Part shown: piece after piece, positions 8,507 to 15,183 of the stretch | Numbering within the stretch: the stretch's first letter is position 1 | Layout of the letters: every line of letters starts with the position of its first letter | Origin: Puniceicoccales bacterium | GTDB lineage: Bacteria; Verrucomicrobiota; Verrucomicrobiia; Opitutales; JAIRLM01 | DNA length: 23,856 nucleotides | Direction: 5' to 3' | Assembly: GCA_031282565.1 (NCBI GenBank) | Contig: JAITDL010000032.1 | Coordinates: 1-23,856, forward strand | Program-made: the position numbers and the translations under genes | Notes under the pieces: generated by a model | Told to the model about the DNA's origin: nothing | What the model saw: the letters and a program-made list of their open reading frames with translations, nothing else | The model's database searches: none

Positions 8507-9251
8507 CGGTATCGCTTGCGAGTTGGACGTCAACGGCTTGAAACGGTACGACCACTGAGAATTCTAGGCCAGCTAAATCTTGTTTTAGCAGTGATGCATC
8601 TTCGCAAATAGACGTGCCGCGCACGCGCAGAGCTTGTGTTTTGGGGAGATTTTTAGCTTTCTTCTTGCCGCCAAGTACATCTACCGTTAAAACCGGACCG
8701 CATATGCCACACCTTGGCACAACACTCTTCACGCCGTCCACCCAATACAGCGCCGTTGATCCGTCGCTGAATCGTTCAATGCATACCGTGTTGCCGTGTT
8801 CGATGCTTCTAGTTTTATTTGTTGAGCATGCCATAAAGATATTGATCCCAACCTGTAAATACATGCTCAGTCTGTCAATGAATTGCGCCATGTCATTGGT
8901 TTTGCGCCCCATTACGAATGACGCATCGACGATTGGTAGCCTGAGGGCAAATTGCGTATCCTCGCGGTTTAATTTCACCTTTGTCACTATGCAGTCTCGC
9001 ATATTTACTGTGGAAATCGCGAACATATCAAAGGCGGCCACGGATTCGGTCTGCACTTTAGCTAGAGTTACGGCAGGATCAAAATCTCTAACGTTGAGTT
9101 CGGCCATAGACGCGATGGAAAATTCTACAAATCTCCCATAGAAATTTGGATATACGATAACTTGCTTTGCGTCATAAGCACTATCGCCGTCTCCTATTGG
9201 AGTGACAAATTTTGTGGCGTCATCGGTTTTTAAGTAGGCAACGTATGGCAT
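8496..9251 (-). CDS. unrecognised protein, probable C-terminal half of a frameshifted gene
   Basis: I do not recognise this 251-aa sequence. It is mixed alpha/beta in appearance, has a CGICG cysteine cluster and a short lysine stretch (GGKKKAK), and shows no signal peptide or clear membrane helix. The ATG at 9251 lies inside the upstream gene. However, this frame stays open to a TGA near 9343-9345, and the extra upstream part reads like real protein (QWQILHACDRDFKLLYEW). It is therefore probably the continuation of the 9230-10027 gene after a one-base loss near 9310-9340, giving about 510 aa in total. Its 3' end overlaps the convergent patatin gene by 11 bp. It lies in the putative effector block, but no function can be assigned. 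Confidence 0.65.
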   Translation of the reverse strand: MPYVAYLKTDDATKFVTPIGDGDSAYDAKQVIVYPNFYGRFVEFSIASMAELNVRDFDPAVTLAKVQTESVAAFDMFAISTVNMRDCIVTKVKLNREDTQFALRLPIVDASFVMGRKTNDMAQFIDRLSMYLQVGINIFMACSTNKTRSIEHGNTVCIERFSDGSTALYWVDGVKSVVPRCGICGPVLTVDVLGGKKKAKNLPKTQALRVRGTSICEDASLLKQDLAGLEFSVVVPFQAVDVQLASDTATE

Positions 9252-10027
9252 GCCATCGGCAGTTTCAGTCCACTCGTATAGCAGTTTAAAGTCCCTATCG
9301 CATGCATGTAGAATTTGCCATTGTCCGGATTGCTTCCCGTGATGATTTCAATTAACGCATCGTGTCGCACGTCGGCCCCATCCCGGATTCTCTGTACATT
9401 TGCAAGATTCTCATCATGAAGCAAGTCACCTAGTTGACCGCGAACCAAATCTTGGGACACGGCGACATTAGTTAGCTCGCAGTATGTGCCGAAAATCATT
9501 GTCCAAACATTCATCCAAAATTCAGGTGCCCGCAGCGAGATTCCTAGGATCATCTCTGAGATAGACATGACAAGCAGCCGATTAAGTGGAGATCCGCCAA
9601 TTACGCCATAGGCTGACAGCACAGCCCGAGCGTCCATCCATCTGCGCGGCGGTGAAATTGTGAAAATCGATGGAGTAGTGCTTCCATTTGGAATGATTGA
9701 AAGCGTGAAAGATTTTCCCATGAGCGCACAAAACAGCATTTTGCAAAACGCTTCCGGGTGTTGCGCCCTAAGGTACTGCGCAATGGTGTAGGAGCCACAT
9801 TCATTGCTGCCGGAGTCGTAGAGCGGCGATTCAAAGGCTATTTGTATGCACTTCGTAGGCGTACAGCCGCCACATATTACTACGATACCTGGCTGTGCCA
9901 GGTCTTTTTTAAACCCAATGGCAGCAGCAGAAGTTACGATCAGCGTAAGGCCTACTTTAGTGCCATTCAAATGCTTGGTGGTTTGCTGGACGGCCTGCTG
10001 CTGTGATATTCCAAAGCTCAATGCCAT
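9230..10027 (-). CDS. unrecognised protein, probable N-terminal part of a frameshifted gene
   Basis: This 265-aa frame has no family I recognise. The N-terminus is polar and Q/T-rich (residues 8-20), then comes a hydrophobic stretch (about 25-40) and a cysteine-rich segment ICGGCTPTKC. Hydrophobic segments recur near residues 155-190. A polar N-terminus without a signal peptide would fit a type III secretion signal, but this is not diagnostic. The last ~35 codons look unlike protein, while the overlapping frame reads well, so I place a frameshift close to 9310-9340. The start is the ATG at 10027, without a clear ribosome binding site. A candidate regulatory element lies about 80 bp upstream (10108-10125). 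Confidence 0.65.
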   Translation of the reverse strand: MALSFGISQQQAVQQTTKHLNGTKVGLTLIVTSAAAIGFKKDLAQPGIVVICGGCTPTKCIQIAFESPLYDSGSNECGSYTIAQYLRAQHPEAFCKMLFCALMGKSFTLSIIPNGSTTPSIFTISPPRRWMDARAVLSAYGVIGGSPLNRLLVMSISEMILGISLRAPEFWMNVWTMIFGTYCELTNVAVSQDLVRGQLGDLLHDENLANVQRIRDGADVRHDALIEIITGSNPDNGKFYMHAIGTLNCYTSGLKLPMACHTLPT

Positions 10028-10107
10028 GATTCATCGGTCGCACATGCCGTCGTGGGCTGTCAACGATGTTTTTTTCGATAAATATCACACCACCTTGAAA
10101 ATAAGCA

Positions 10108-10125
10108 ATATTACGTAAAATTTAC
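10108..10125 (-). promoter_or_regulatory. candidate shared promoter/operator element upstream of the split gene
   Basis: The minus strand reads GTAAATTTTACGTAATAT. It matches the element at 15794-15811 at 14 of 18 positions and resembles those at 6238-6254 and 13380-13396. It contains the palindrome GTAAATTTTAC. An overlapping promoter reading is TTGAGT, 17 bases, CGTAAT, which would start transcription about 80 bp before the 10027 ATG. Confidence 0.4.
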
Positions 10126-10150
10126 CGTGCGCACTCAAATTCTGCGCCAT

Positions 10151-12970
10151 TCAGTCGCCGCTGGAATGCACCACGCTCAACACCTGCGACATGACATCGC
10201 CGCCTGTGAGTTTGTCGCTGTGGGTCCGCTTGGTTTCTTCAAGTTTTGGATAGAATAGAAAGTAGGAATTGGTCGGCGTGCATCCGAGTTCTTGTAGTCG
10301 ACGAGCGTCGGCCCATGCCTCCCGTTGAATAACTCTGACCGTGCCGTTGGCGACTTTATCTTTCAAGCATTGCAGTCGTGCGACGGAATCGTTAATTTGC
10401 GCTTCTGTCATGCCGCCGACTTCCAGGAGCTCCAATCTGAGCTCATCTCCGGTGGTTTCTAAAATTGCGTTTCTTTGTTCATCGTCAATGACTTTTGGCA
10501 TGCAAAACGACGTGCAGAAACCTCCACCTTCGGCTTGATATATTGCTTGCGTCGGAAATCTGTCTTCGTCAGTTGCGCCCGAATCAAATTCAGGGAAGCA
10601 TTCTCCATAGGAAAGCAGTTCGCCGGCGGATGATACGCTTTCGCTTCTTTGGTCGGAATTCCCCCTAATGAAGTCTACGATCTGCAGCGATGTAAAGCGG
10701 CGGCGGAAGTCAGCGGATTGCGCTGTCACACCGAGGTCTTCAACTTCCGATAGCCTTTTGCCGATTGGCAGGTCAGCTCGAAGTCCATGGCGTCCGTCGA
10801 GCGTTGCGAGACTTGTAGGGGTGGCCGTCAGCGTGAGGCCATGTCTTGCAAATAAACCACTTAAAACGCTGGAGGCTATTGCCTTTTCAGGGTGAAATTT
10901 ATCCCTAAACGTTCTAAAATTGACAGCTTCGGCTGTCGTTGTGAAGGTGAATTCTTTACCGTGTGGCCCATGGACGATGAATGTGCGATTTCCATTTTCA
11001 TCAATCGTTGTTTCGTCCTCTACGCGTGAATCCCACGGATGGAATGCATTTCCTTCGTCGTGCGCATCGGCAAAGGCTATCAGATCCTGCAGCGCCGCAC
11101 GCGTTTCACTGACTCTTCCGGTGAGTTTTAGTTCTGCCGCATGTGACGTGATTCCACTCAGCAGTTCAAACAGTTCATCTCTTCTGTTTGCGACGGCTGC
11201 ACAAATGCTTCCCTCGTGGCTTGGGTCTATGTCTGGTGTTGCAATTGGAACATCTCCAGGCCAAATATCATCGAGAAGTGCGATAAGTTTCCCTCCGTCC
11301 ATGTTTGGAGGTGGCACAACTGTCGGATCTAGTTGACTAAGAGCTTCTCTTTCTTTTTTAATGGCTTGAGCGGCATGCAATAGTGCCGCGCGCGCACCAC
11401 TTCGTGTCCCCATTTTCCTTGGTGAAGCGGCCAGCTGCGCAGTTGGAGATTGCGGAATTGGTGACTTCGTTCCATCTGGCCTATACCATTTAGTTTGGTC
11501 AACCATTCTGGACCAGCCATGCCATCTAGCACGCGGACTCTCTTTAATGGCAATTTTTAGGGCAAGATGGAATTGGAAATAGGAGTTGTTAGCATTGCAA
11601 CCGAGCTGCATCAGCAACTCTTCATCGCGCCACTGGTTTGGGTTGATTACGATAATTGTTTCATCTATAATCCTTGCCCGCATAAAGCGCAGTCGCGCTA
11701 GGGCTGCTTCAATTTGATCGTCGCGCAGGCCGTCTGCACGCAATGTATCTGCGAAAACGCCCTCGTCTATGGACATTATTGCCCGTGCCTGGTCTGTGTC
11801 AATTACCCTCGGCATGCAAAATCCAAATGGTGCATATGTGCTGGCCATCGATGGCTCATTGCCTATGATCGTCCGCGGGAACATGCCGGCAACCATCGGC
11901 GAGAAATTCCTATCGGAATCTATGCGCCGTCCGTTCTCGTACACGTTTCCAAGATGGGGATCCATGTCGCCGCAGATAAAATCAAGTATTTGCGCCGCCG
12001 TTTCGTCTCTGCGGTATTCGGCGGAACGCCACAATTTGTCTCTAAGCGGTATGTGCGACAGCCTCCTGCACTTAAGTGCCTCCATTGCAATTCCGGGGGA
12101 ATCACCGAGCATGGCCGGCTGTGCCGCTACGGCCGTGAGTCCCATGCCGTTTTCATGCAGCATTCGTCCAACGGAAGCAGTTGCGAAGGCGGCGACGGAC
12201 ATCTGCCCGCGCACCTCAATTTCGGATGCTGCGCGCTTCTTGTCTATGCTGCAGCTGAGCGGTTTAAATGCGATTTTCTTGTCCGGTTCCGCATCGACCA
12301 AAAAAACTGTGTTATAGGCACCCCTTCCAGCCAGCGTTGCCTTTTGGTGGCCTAAATCAATTCCATCTCTCATTGCTCTGGCGTATAGAACTATGGCTGA
12401 AAGGGCTGCAAATGTGTCGCTAACAGATGGAGATCGTGGGTTGAGGCATCGCGATAGCGTGGCGGCCAGGGCTTCGTTTTGCCTGACCCATCGCTCGGCG
12501 GCACCCCTATCGCTAAGAACTTCCGGGGTAATTGTTTGTGTTAGGTTTAGAACTTCTATGGCGGTTGGCTCTGATTCAGAATTGGCGAATTCACTCGCGA
12601 TGCTGCAAGCGGCACGGGCAACGACTCGGCGTGCATCTCTCGCAACATAGGGTTTGGCTTCGTCTAGTGGTAAAAGACTTGGAAATTCAGCAAGTCCGAA
12701 TGTGATAGTGGCACGATGTGGACGTACTATAAATGGCGCTGGAATGCCCATTACTCCGCGTACGGCCGCTGCAGCTTCCAATTCTTGTGCGAATGCTAGC
12801 TTCGCTCGTTTGTCGTAGAGCCTGCTAATGAAGTTACCTCCTTCCCCATTCTGATGAAGGATAAACCTACCATCAACGAGAGCGAGCGTGCCTTTTAAGG
12901 TTTTGTCTCCAACGGAAAATAGAAGGTCGTTAAGACTTCTTCTATAGGCATCAGTTGGAGACATGCTCAT
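10151..12970 (-). CDS. probable secreted effector with atypical protein/lipid-kinase domain plus a degenerate second copy
   Basis: This 939-aa protein has no signal peptide and starts 17 bp after a CesT-like chaperone gene. Residues ~213-355 carry kinase-like landmarks: a glycine loop GRGAYNTVF (215-223), a lysine in IAFKPL (K236), the catalytic loop GDMDPHLGN (DxHxxN: D337, H339, N342) and RIDSDRNF (D351, D353) as the metal-binding motif. DxHxxN followed by IDxDxxF is the pattern of PI3K/actin-fragmin/HipA-type atypical kinases. A conserved tail follows (FCMPRVID at 384-391, LGCNANNSYF at 456-465). Residues ~660-920 repeat the whole arrangement (LGCTPTNSYF, FCMPKVID), but the catalytic loop there reads GNSDQRSES, without the His, Asn or metal motif. 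The protein is thus an active-looking kinase joined to a pseudokinase. Its substrate is unknown, and delivery into a host is inferred. Confidence 0.7.
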   Translation of the reverse strand: MSMSPTDAYRRSLNDLLFSVGDKTLKGTLALVDGRFILHQNGEGGNFISRLYDKRAKLAFAQELEAAAAVRGVMGIPAPFIVRPHRATITFGLAEFPSLLPLDEAKPYVARDARRVVARAACSIASEFANSESEPTAIEVLNLTQTITPEVLSDRGAAERWVRQNEALAATLSRCLNPRSPSVSDTFAALSAIVLYARAMRDGIDLGHQKATLAGRGAYNTVFLVDAEPDKKIAFKPLSCSIDKKRAASEIEVRGQMSVAAFATASVGRMLHENGMGLTAVAAQPAMLGDSPGIAMEALKCRRLSHIPLRDKLWRSAEYRRDETAAQILDFICGDMDPHLGNVYENGRRIDSDRNFSPMVAGMFPRTIIGNEPSMASTYAPFGFCMPRVIDTDQARAIMSIDEGVFADTLRADGLRDDQIEAALARLRFMRARIIDETIIVINPNQWRDEELLMQLGCNANNSYFQFHLALKIAIKESPRARWHGWSRMVDQTKWYRPDGTKSPIPQSPTAQLAASPRKMGTRSGARAALLHAAQAIKKEREALSQLDPTVVPPPNMDGGKLIALLDDIWPGDVPIATPDIDPSHEGSICAAVANRRDELFELLSGITSHAAELKLTGRVSETRAALQDLIAFADAHDEGNAFHPWDSRVEDETTIDENGNRTFIVHGPHGKEFTFTTTAEAVNFRTFRDKFHPEKAIASSVLSGLFARHGLTLTATPTSLATLDGRHGLRADLPIGKRLSEVEDLGVTAQSADFRRRFTSLQIVDFIRGNSDQRSESVSSAGELLSYGECFPEFDSGATDEDRFPTQAIYQAEGGGFCTSFCMPKVIDDEQRNAILETTGDELRLELLEVGGMTEAQINDSVARLQCLKDKVANGTVRVIQREAWADARRLQELGCTPTNSYFLFYPKLEETKRTHSDKLTGGDVMSQVLSVVHSSGD

Positions 12971-12987
12971 TTCGACCTCCGACGATT

Positions 12988-13383
12988 TTACTTTTCGGCG
13001 ATGGCTTTGCGCAGCACTAGCACAGCGCCAAATAGTTTGCTCAAAAATGCTTCGAAGTCGTCGGCGCTGCTAAAGTCATAGTAAAAATGCATGGATACGA
13101 CGAATTTTGGATCGTCGTCACCCAATATGGCGGCGTAGGCTCCATCGGAGCCGCCGTTCCACTGCAGAAGTTTTAGCGCCACTGCGTCAATTTTGTCTTC
13201 GAGGCCATCGAATTTGCACACATGGGCCGTTATTTTTGCCTGTCTGCTTTCGGCAAGATCCTGGATTAGCACTGGTCCGATGCCATCGTAGGTCAGAACG
13301 TAAAAGCCATCCAACTCTCTTGTGTCCGACGTTGGAATGGCAAATTTTTCACAAAATCCGTCCAGGATCTCTATGAACTCCAC
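12988..13383 (-). CDS. CesT/SycE-like type III secretion chaperone
   Basis: This 131-aa, visibly acidic protein lies 17 bp upstream of the 939-aa kinase-like gene on the same strand. Its predicted order matches class I secretion chaperones: an N-terminal helix (IEILDGFCEKF), paired strands (YVLTYDG, GPVLIQDL, KITAHVCKF), a helix ending LKLLQWNG, strands AYAAILG and KFVVSMHFYYDF, and a C-terminal helix (DDFEAFLSKLFGAVLVLRKAI). Such proteins dimerise and hold the N-terminus of a cognate effector for the secretion ATPase. Size, acidity and adjacency to a large effector-like gene all agree, but family similarity is weak at the residue level. GTG 13383 is the only start that keeps the first helix. 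There is no Shine-Dalgarno, and a promoter-like TAAAAT sits only 6 bases upstream. Confidence 0.72.
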   Translation of the reverse strand: MEFIEILDGFCEKFAIPTSDTRELDGFYVLTYDGIGPVLIQDLAESRQAKITAHVCKFDGLEDKIDAVALKLLQWNGGSDGAYAAILGDDDPKFVVSMHFYYDFSSADDFEAFLSKLFGAVLVLRKAIAEK

Positions 13384-13418
13384 GGCGTAATTTTACAAGT
13401 GGAGCTCTCTGGAGACAA
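13380..13418 (-). promoter_or_regulatory. candidate promoter of the chaperone-kinase unit, leaderless
   Basis: On the minus strand TTGTCT (13413-13418), a 17-base spacer and TAAAAT (13390-13395, five of six consensus bases) precede the GTG start by six bases. The segment GTAAAATTACGCCGTGG (13380-13396) matches GTAAATTTATGTCGTGG before the patatin gene at 14 of 17 positions. Confidence 0.45.
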
Positions 13419-13539
13419 TAATTCTTTTTACGGTTTGCCGGTTATTATTCCGGCGTAAGGACTTAGAGCCACAAGCGCAGGAAGATTTCCGCCGCACCAA
13501 GCCGAATGTGCGCTGCTGCGCAGCGCGTATTTGCGACAA

Positions 13540-13875
13540 TTAATTTCCGTTGCCATTCGCCATGTGAAGCCACGCCGATAATAGCGATACTGCTGTTAGT
13601 TGGGCGGAAGCGTAAGTGCACATAAGCGAAACTGTTACTGCTGTTAGTGGGGCGGAAGCGTAAAAGCATATGAGCGCAGCTGATACACTCGTTCCGGTGG
13701 TAAGCATATTGTGTGCTACCGTAACTCCGTTTGCTCCAGGCCGCATCTCAGCAGATAAAATCACTGCTAGCAAACGTTGACGAACCTCAGGCGGCATATT
13801 TGGACGAAGTGTTTCAAAGAGTGCAATTAGGCCTCTGCCTTCAGCTGTTCTTGGCTCAGGTATTGTTATCATCAT
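13540..13875 (-). CDS. small hydrophobic protein with 16-residue tandem repeats
   Basis: This is a 111-aa protein of unknown function. Residues 1-60 are soluble-looking (helix LIALFETLRP, then VRQRLLAVILSAEM). Residues 65-104 are hydrophobic and made of 16-residue units: SAALICFYASAPLTAV, TVSLMCTYASAQLTAV and a partial third copy. This could form a membrane-inserting hairpin. The tail is MANGNGN. It lies in the middle of the small-gene string, 112 bp after the previous gene and 156 bp before the chaperone gene. Its size and amphipathic character would suit a secretion-associated membrane component or small effector, but nothing identifies it. The ORF is supported mainly by same-strand context and by the repeat being in frame. 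Confidence 0.55.
   Translation of the reverse strand: MMITIPEPRTAEGRGLIALFETLRPNMPPEVRQRLLAVILSAEMRPGANGVTVAHNMLTTGTSVSAALICFYASAPLTAVTVSLMCTYASAQLTAVSLLSAWLHMANGNGN
13588..13683 (-). repeat. 48-bp in-frame tandem duplication
   Basis: Two adjacent 48-bp units encode residues 65-80 and 81-96 of the 111-aa protein. The core TGCTGTTAGT-GGGCGGAAGCG (plus strand) recurs at 13591 and 13639, exactly 48 bases apart. A multiple of three keeps the frame. Confidence 0.75.
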
Positions 13876-13987
13876 GTTTCTCGGCTATTAAAGTTTCAGT
13901 TGCCGGTCAACAAAAATTTCGCTGTCATTCTTTCAGCGGCTGCTACGAATGTGCGCAGAATTGCAACCAAGCAGATGAGATGCCAAT

Positions 13988-14254
13988 TTAACTGCGAAGC
14001 ATGGGTTCAATGCAGAGAGCAAGGACGGCATTTGCGAGATTCGACGAAAGCCCATCGCATGTTTTTGGCGCTAACTTCAACCTGTAGAAGAGCCCGAGAA
14101 GAAAGCCGCCATCATTGTTTGAGAACTTCCCTATTTCGTCCAAAGACGAAAAAAGCGACACAACTAGATCGAACATTGCCAATAGCGGTTCACGCTGGTC
14201 TTCGCCGTCAAAAACGCTAAGAAGCTGCAGTTGCGGTGCAAATGCCCGAATCAT
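13988..14254 (-). CDS. hypothetical 88-aa protein in the small-gene string
   Basis: The protein begins MIRAFAPQLQLL and contains LLAMFDLVVSLFSSLDEIGKF and GGFLLGLFYRLKL, which are helix-rich with alternating hydrophobic residues. No family is recognised. The start is the ATG at 14254, which has GGAG six bases upstream; a longer version from 14464 would run through the real 61-aa gene in another frame and reads poorly. It lies 28 bp after that gene. Size and helicity would fit a needle-like, chaperone or translocon accessory protein of a secretion system, but there is no diagnostic motif. Confidence 0.6.
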   Translation of the reverse strand: MIRAFAPQLQLLSVFDGEDQREPLLAMFDLVVSLFSSLDEIGKFSNNDGGFLLGLFYRLKLAPKTCDGLSSNLANAVLALCIEPMLRS

Positions 14255-14282
14255 CGCGTTCTCCGAACGCAGGGCCAGTCCG

Positions 14283-14468
14283 TTATATTTCCATGTCCGT
14301 GTCGGCGACTTCGGCGGCGCACAATTCTTTTTCGAGAACCGATTTGGCTGCAGTGCCATCGCATCTGCCAAGTGAGCTGGCAATGGCGGCCGCTTCGGAG
14401 CCTTCGCGAAACCTTCTGCTGGCGCTAGCTCCAGCGTACGACGCAGCCGCGTCAGATGTCGCATTCAT
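14283..14468 (-). CDS. hypothetical 61-aa alanine-rich protein
   Basis: The protein is rich in Ala and Ser with evenly spread charges (MNATSDAAASYAGAS, EGSEAAAIASSLG, EKELCAAEVADTDMEI), so probably helical and soluble. The start is strongly supported: a perfect AAGGAGG lies seven bases before the ATG, inside the end of the 48-aa gene, and the ATG overlaps that gene's TGA (ATGA). The two are therefore very likely translationally coupled. No function can be given. Confidence 0.6.
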   Translation of the reverse strand: MNATSDAAASYAGASASRRFREGSEAAAIASSLGRCDGTAAKSVLEKELCAAEVADTDMEI

Positions 14469-14611
14469 TTAACTTCCTCCTTTTTTTCTGCTTGCTTGGA
14501 GCACAGCCCCAATTTCCAGCCGATGAACAGGAAAAACGCGGCAACGGCAGCAGCCATTGCCGCGAAAAAGGCCCCAATTTTTGAGAAAAAACATCCTAGT
14601 ACACCCGACAT
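14465..14611 (-). CDS. 48-aa single-span membrane peptide
   Basis: The translation is a short head (MSGVLG), a hydrophobic segment from about residue 8 to 36 rich in Phe and Ala (FFAAMAAAVAAFFLFIGW), and a basic/acidic tail KQAEKKEEVK, so one transmembrane helix is likely. The gene overlaps the end of the 179-aa gene by 16 bp and the start of the 61-aa gene by 4 bp. An A9 run lies just before its ATG. One added A in the transcript, or a -1 ribosomal slip, would join it in frame to the upstream protein, making it a membrane anchor rather than a free peptide. Only an A-rich stretch precedes the ATG, with no good ribosome binding site. Confidence 0.6.
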   Translation of the reverse strand: MSGVLGCFFSKIGAFFAAMAAAVAAFFLFIGWKLGLCSKQAEKKEEVK

Positions 14612-15135
14612 TCTTTTTTTTTATCAACCCTATACGCGTCGGCCACAAGCAGATCAAGTTTAGCCCGTCCTTCAGCAGTTTCTGCTTTCGCCAGCTCAGC
14701 CTTCTCGCGTTGCTCCCGCCGCCACTGCTCCATTTCCAATTTATCTTTAGCCTCTATTTCGGCCCTAATTCCTTTATATATCGGATCGATGGCTTCATCC
14801 ACCTCCTGCCAGGAGAGGCCGTCGCCGAGTAACTCCCGCACGTGCGCCATTAGCTCCGCTTCCCTGCCGTAGCATAAACAAACACTGGTTGCTATGGAAA
14901 GTTTTGCGACGGCGTCTGGTTTCTGCCCCGGGAGAGTCACCCGCGGCCTTGGGCCGGTCTGCGGCAGCGCGATTGCATCGAGTTCAACCTCAATCTCTTC
15001 CACACGCCTTGGGTCAATTGGCACGCCATCACTCGCAGCAGCTGTCGGTCCACTGCGCGAAACATCTGGCTCGCCATCGTCGGAACTGGGCTCTTCGATA
15101 ATGGGCCCACTGCGATATTTTGGAATTGTATTCAT
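14596..15135 (-). CDS. hypothetical 179-aa protein with disordered head and coiled-coil tail
   Basis: Residues 1-60 are Pro/Ser/Asp-rich and probably disordered. Residues ~65-115 look folded. Residues ~117-165 are a highly charged helix (EIEAKDKLEMEQWRREQREK and following) likely to form a coiled coil. The C-terminus is DKKKECRVY. No family is recognised. The start is the ATG at 15135, 48 bp after the previous gene, with a weak GGCGG upstream. The codons for KKK are nine consecutive A residues, right where the 48-aa membrane peptide begins in another frame, so a 223-aa membrane-anchored fusion form is possible. Confidence 0.62.
   Translation of the reverse strand: MNTIPKYRSGPIIEEPSSDDGEPDVSRSGPTAAASDGVPIDPRRVEEIEVELDAIALPQTGPRPRVTLPGQKPDAVAKLSIATSVCLCYGREAELMAHVRELLGDGLSWQEVDEAIDPIYKGIRAEIEAKDKLEMEQWRREQREKAELAKAETAEGRAKLDLLVADAYRVDKKKECRVY
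14614..14622 (-). other. A9 slippage run (candidate programmed frameshift site)
   Basis: The minus strand has nine A residues covering codons 172-174 of the 179-aa gene (GAT AAA AAA AAA GAA). A gain of one base switches into the 48-aa membrane frame and avoids the stop at 14596-14598. AGGG lies just upstream, as in the stimulatory site of dnaX. Runs of this length are known to cause transcriptional slippage in bacteria, including Shigella type III secretion genes such as mxiE. Confidence 0.5.
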
Positions 15136-15183
15136 ACTCTGCCGCCTATTTCAAAACAAATTGTACACATCAACCTGGTTTCC

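Noticed and set aside
9962..10027. N-terminus MALSFGISQQQAVQQT resembling sigma-54 (RpoN) openings
   Set aside because: Only a short Q-rich similarity; none of the later RpoN regions (RpoN box, core-binding domain) is present.
13463..13669. 68-codon minus ORF with repeated RFRPTNSS
   Set aside because: It is the out-of-frame reading of the 48-bp tandem repeat; the repeat is better explained by the 111-aa frame, which has a continuous hydrophobic pattern.
14283..14464. Upstream extension of the 88-aa gene to give a 158-aa protein starting at 14464
   Set aside because: The extension is Pro/Arg-rich and unlike protein, the competing 61-aa frame has a perfect Shine-Dalgarno, and GGAG sits six bases before the internal ATG 14254.
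14480..14486. Slippery heptamer A-AAA-AAG near the end of the 48-aa gene
   Set aside because: A -1 slip here gives only GGS and a stop, so no meaningful product; the AAGGAGG that follows is better explained as the ribosome binding site of the next gene.
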